From contig JAQSEB010000187.1 of assembly GCA_030063045.1 (NCBI GenBank), positions 186,001 through 250,000 of the forward strand: 64,000 nucleotides of DNA, written 5' to 3'. This DNA is from Pratylenchus scribneri (taxonomy: Eukaryota > Nematoda > Chromadorea > Rhabditida > Pratylenchidae). A program made the translations under genes and the position numbers. Shown one piece after another: positions 62,366 to 64,000 of this stretch (within the stretch, counting starts at the first letter, position 1; each line of letters starts with the position of its first letter). A model generated the notes under the pieces. The model did no database searches and had not been told where the DNA came from. It worked only from the letters and a program-made list of their open reading frames with translations.

Positions 62366-64000
62366 AAATTTAATCAAAACTTTACAAAAACTAATCAAAA
62401 ATTTACAAAAATTATTCCAAAATTTTCGAGATTTTATAAAAAATTTCGAAATTTTATCAAAAATTTTTAAAAATTACAAATTAATCAAAATATTATCAAA
62501 ACTTTTGTCATCAAGATTTTTGAATTATTTTCATAGCATCTGCCAAGTCGTAGAAATACTCAAAATGAATGTTTAATTGCAAAAAAATAAAAAGGAGATC
62601 ATCAAGAAAAAATAAAAACCAGGTGGTCTTTGGTTGTTCATTTGCCATTTTATTTGGTCAAGCTCGATGATAACTTTTTGGTGGTAATTCAATAATGCTG
62701 CTGCCCTGCTTGTTGCTGGCGGCATCCCCTCTTTTCCCGTGTGCTTTTGCCCTCAATTTTTGGCCATTAACCCCGCCAGGAGCCAAAATAAGTTCGATGG
62801 GAGCCGCCACAGGGGCACTTCACTTCAATTTCCAGGGGCACCGTGTGGATGGACAAACATAAAATGGAGAGGGGAGGGAAAGGGGTGGATGAAGTGGACC
62901 GATGGAATTGAATGAAGAAGGGGCACGAAAATGTGGAATTGGATGACCAAAAATGAATTTCAGGGGAATTCATTGTTTCAACCACCACCATCTCTTCCCT
63001 TTTATTTTTGTACCAAAAAAACTGATGAGAGCCGAAAAGGCTAATCACTTTTTTGACAACCTTTTCATGTCAAATTGTACTTCAAAAAGGGTACAAAAAT
63101 TCCCACCTATTTCTTTTATTATTTTAAATGTTTATCCCACCCTATTCTTTGTGGATTACTTCCCCTTTCCTCCTCAATTGTATATATTTTTCTGCGCAGT
63201 CAATTTTTTTCCTTCAGACACTGATCCTAATCCCTTCCTTCCCGGCTTCTTCCCCCTTTCCAAATCCTCCAAGTCCACGTCCTTCCTTCGCCCATCCAAT
63301 CTTTGCCTATTCACAATCCCTCAATTCCATTGTTTTGTCCCTTTCTGGTGCACATCCTCCAAATGTCGCCTCTTCCCATCCATTCGGACTTGTCCTCCCA
63401 AATCCCTCGGCTTTTCCCTCAATTTTCCCCAACCAAAATCCCCCATCATCACCGCACATTGCCCCCATATTCCGCCCATTTTCTTCAATGGTTTGAAAAA
63501 ATAAACAAAAAAGAATAACCCTTTCGTCAATATTTCGCCCCAATCCAAATGGCTTCTTGAACAAATATAATATTTTTTACAATTTATTTTGTTTGGTGCC
63601 GCTTTCACCCCAAGGCAACAATGTTGGTGCCCTTTTCATCCAATTCCCCCTCTCTTTTTTTATTCATTTCCATTCCGACTTCTTATTCTTCTTTTCAATT
63701 CTTCTAATCCTCCTCCACCAATGGCCCCCGGCTCATTCCCCTTTGCCACTTTTTTTGTTGCTTCCAATTTTTTACGCCTTTTCTGCGTTTTGGTTCGCCG
63801 CCTTCCTCCCGCCTCCTTTTGCCCCCGTGCTTCATTGTGTTCGTTCCCCGGAAAGATTTAATTTAAAGGCCAAAAGCTGCTGATGAGAGAAATGGGCCAA
63901 TTTGTGAAAAATACATTGACATAAAAATTGCAAACAGGCAATGTACCAAAAATGGCATAAAATATTAGCTAAAAGCTACCTTTCAATGGCCAATGAGTGC
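62366..64000. other. No supportable gene
   Basis: Degenerate AT repeat gives way to pyrimidine-rich sequence (CCCTTTCC- and TTCCTCC-type tracts). Open frames to 183 codons (62953-63504) have Ser/Pro/Phe-rich composition expected from a pyrimidine-rich strand and show no motif, signal or consistent splicing. Confidence 0.5.

Noticed and set aside
62953..63504. 183-codon plus-strand open frame
   Set aside because: The sequence is a pyrimidine-rich strand giving Phe/Pro/Ser runs; two other plus frames and the complement are equally open.

Overview
This 64-kb window is an AT-rich eukaryotic contig. Its genes have many small exons and short introns, mostly GT-AG with an AT-rich body ending in TTTTCAG or TTTTAG. 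The gene content points to a nematode: a secreted ShKT-domain protein, a TASK-type TWK potassium channel, a Cys-loop anion channel with a PAR motif, an AMT ammonium transporter and tightly spaced same-strand gene clusters. Four introns that can only be spliced in frame from a GC donor were found. Frequent GC-AG introns are reported in cyst nematodes, so a plant-parasitic tylenchomorph is a reasonable guess, but the sequence does not prove it.

Layout from left to right. 0-14 kb: 3' end of a family-14 glycosyltransferase (+), an unrecognised membrane-protein fragment (+), and a large FHA-domain acidic coiled-coil protein of about 24 exons (+). 14-24 kb: secreted Cys-type glutathione peroxidase (-), a Gln-rich CCHC/RGG protein (+), a secreted ShKT protein (+), an OCIA-domain protein (-), and a frameshifted tyrosine-kinase fragment (-). 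24.3-26.3 kb: an element bounded by inverted repeats and a candidate 8-bp target duplication that carries an intron-containing rpl-31 gene (-). 26.5-43.7 kb: an F-box-like protein (+), TIMM22 (+) with a nested tRNA-Tyr, DPH1 (-) with a nested tRNA-Arg, peroxisomal ABCD3 (-), a MAP kinase (-), a BOD1/SHG1-domain protein (+), glycyl-tRNA synthetase (+) and CKS1 (+). 43.7-50.6 kb: a gene desert. 50.6-60.8 kb: a Cys-loop anion channel (+), a TASK/TWK channel (-) and an AMT transporter (-). 60.8-64 kb: a 20-bp AT satellite and no supportable gene.

Many models close exactly: the summed exon lengths are multiples of three with no internal stop for the peroxidase, CCHC protein, ShKT protein, F-box-like protein, TIMM22, BOD1, CKS1, LGC channel, TWK channel and AMT transporter. 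Two genes, rpl-31 and the tyrosine kinase, need a one-base frameshift. This could be real decay or a draft-assembly indel.

Repeats are unusually informative. There are three intronic minisatellites, and two of the families recur at separate loci in opposite orientation and adjoin each other. There are three copies of a roughly 330-bp MITE with terminal inverted repeats, a 256-bp hAT-like MITE with a perfect 8-bp target duplication, a roughly 400-bp foldback element inside the BOD1 gene, and a second dispersed repeat with one copy in an rpl-31 intron. Same-strand spacing of about 250-450 bp (kinase to OCIAD, MAPK to ABCD3 to DPH1, GARS to CKS1) suggests candidate trans-spliced operons.
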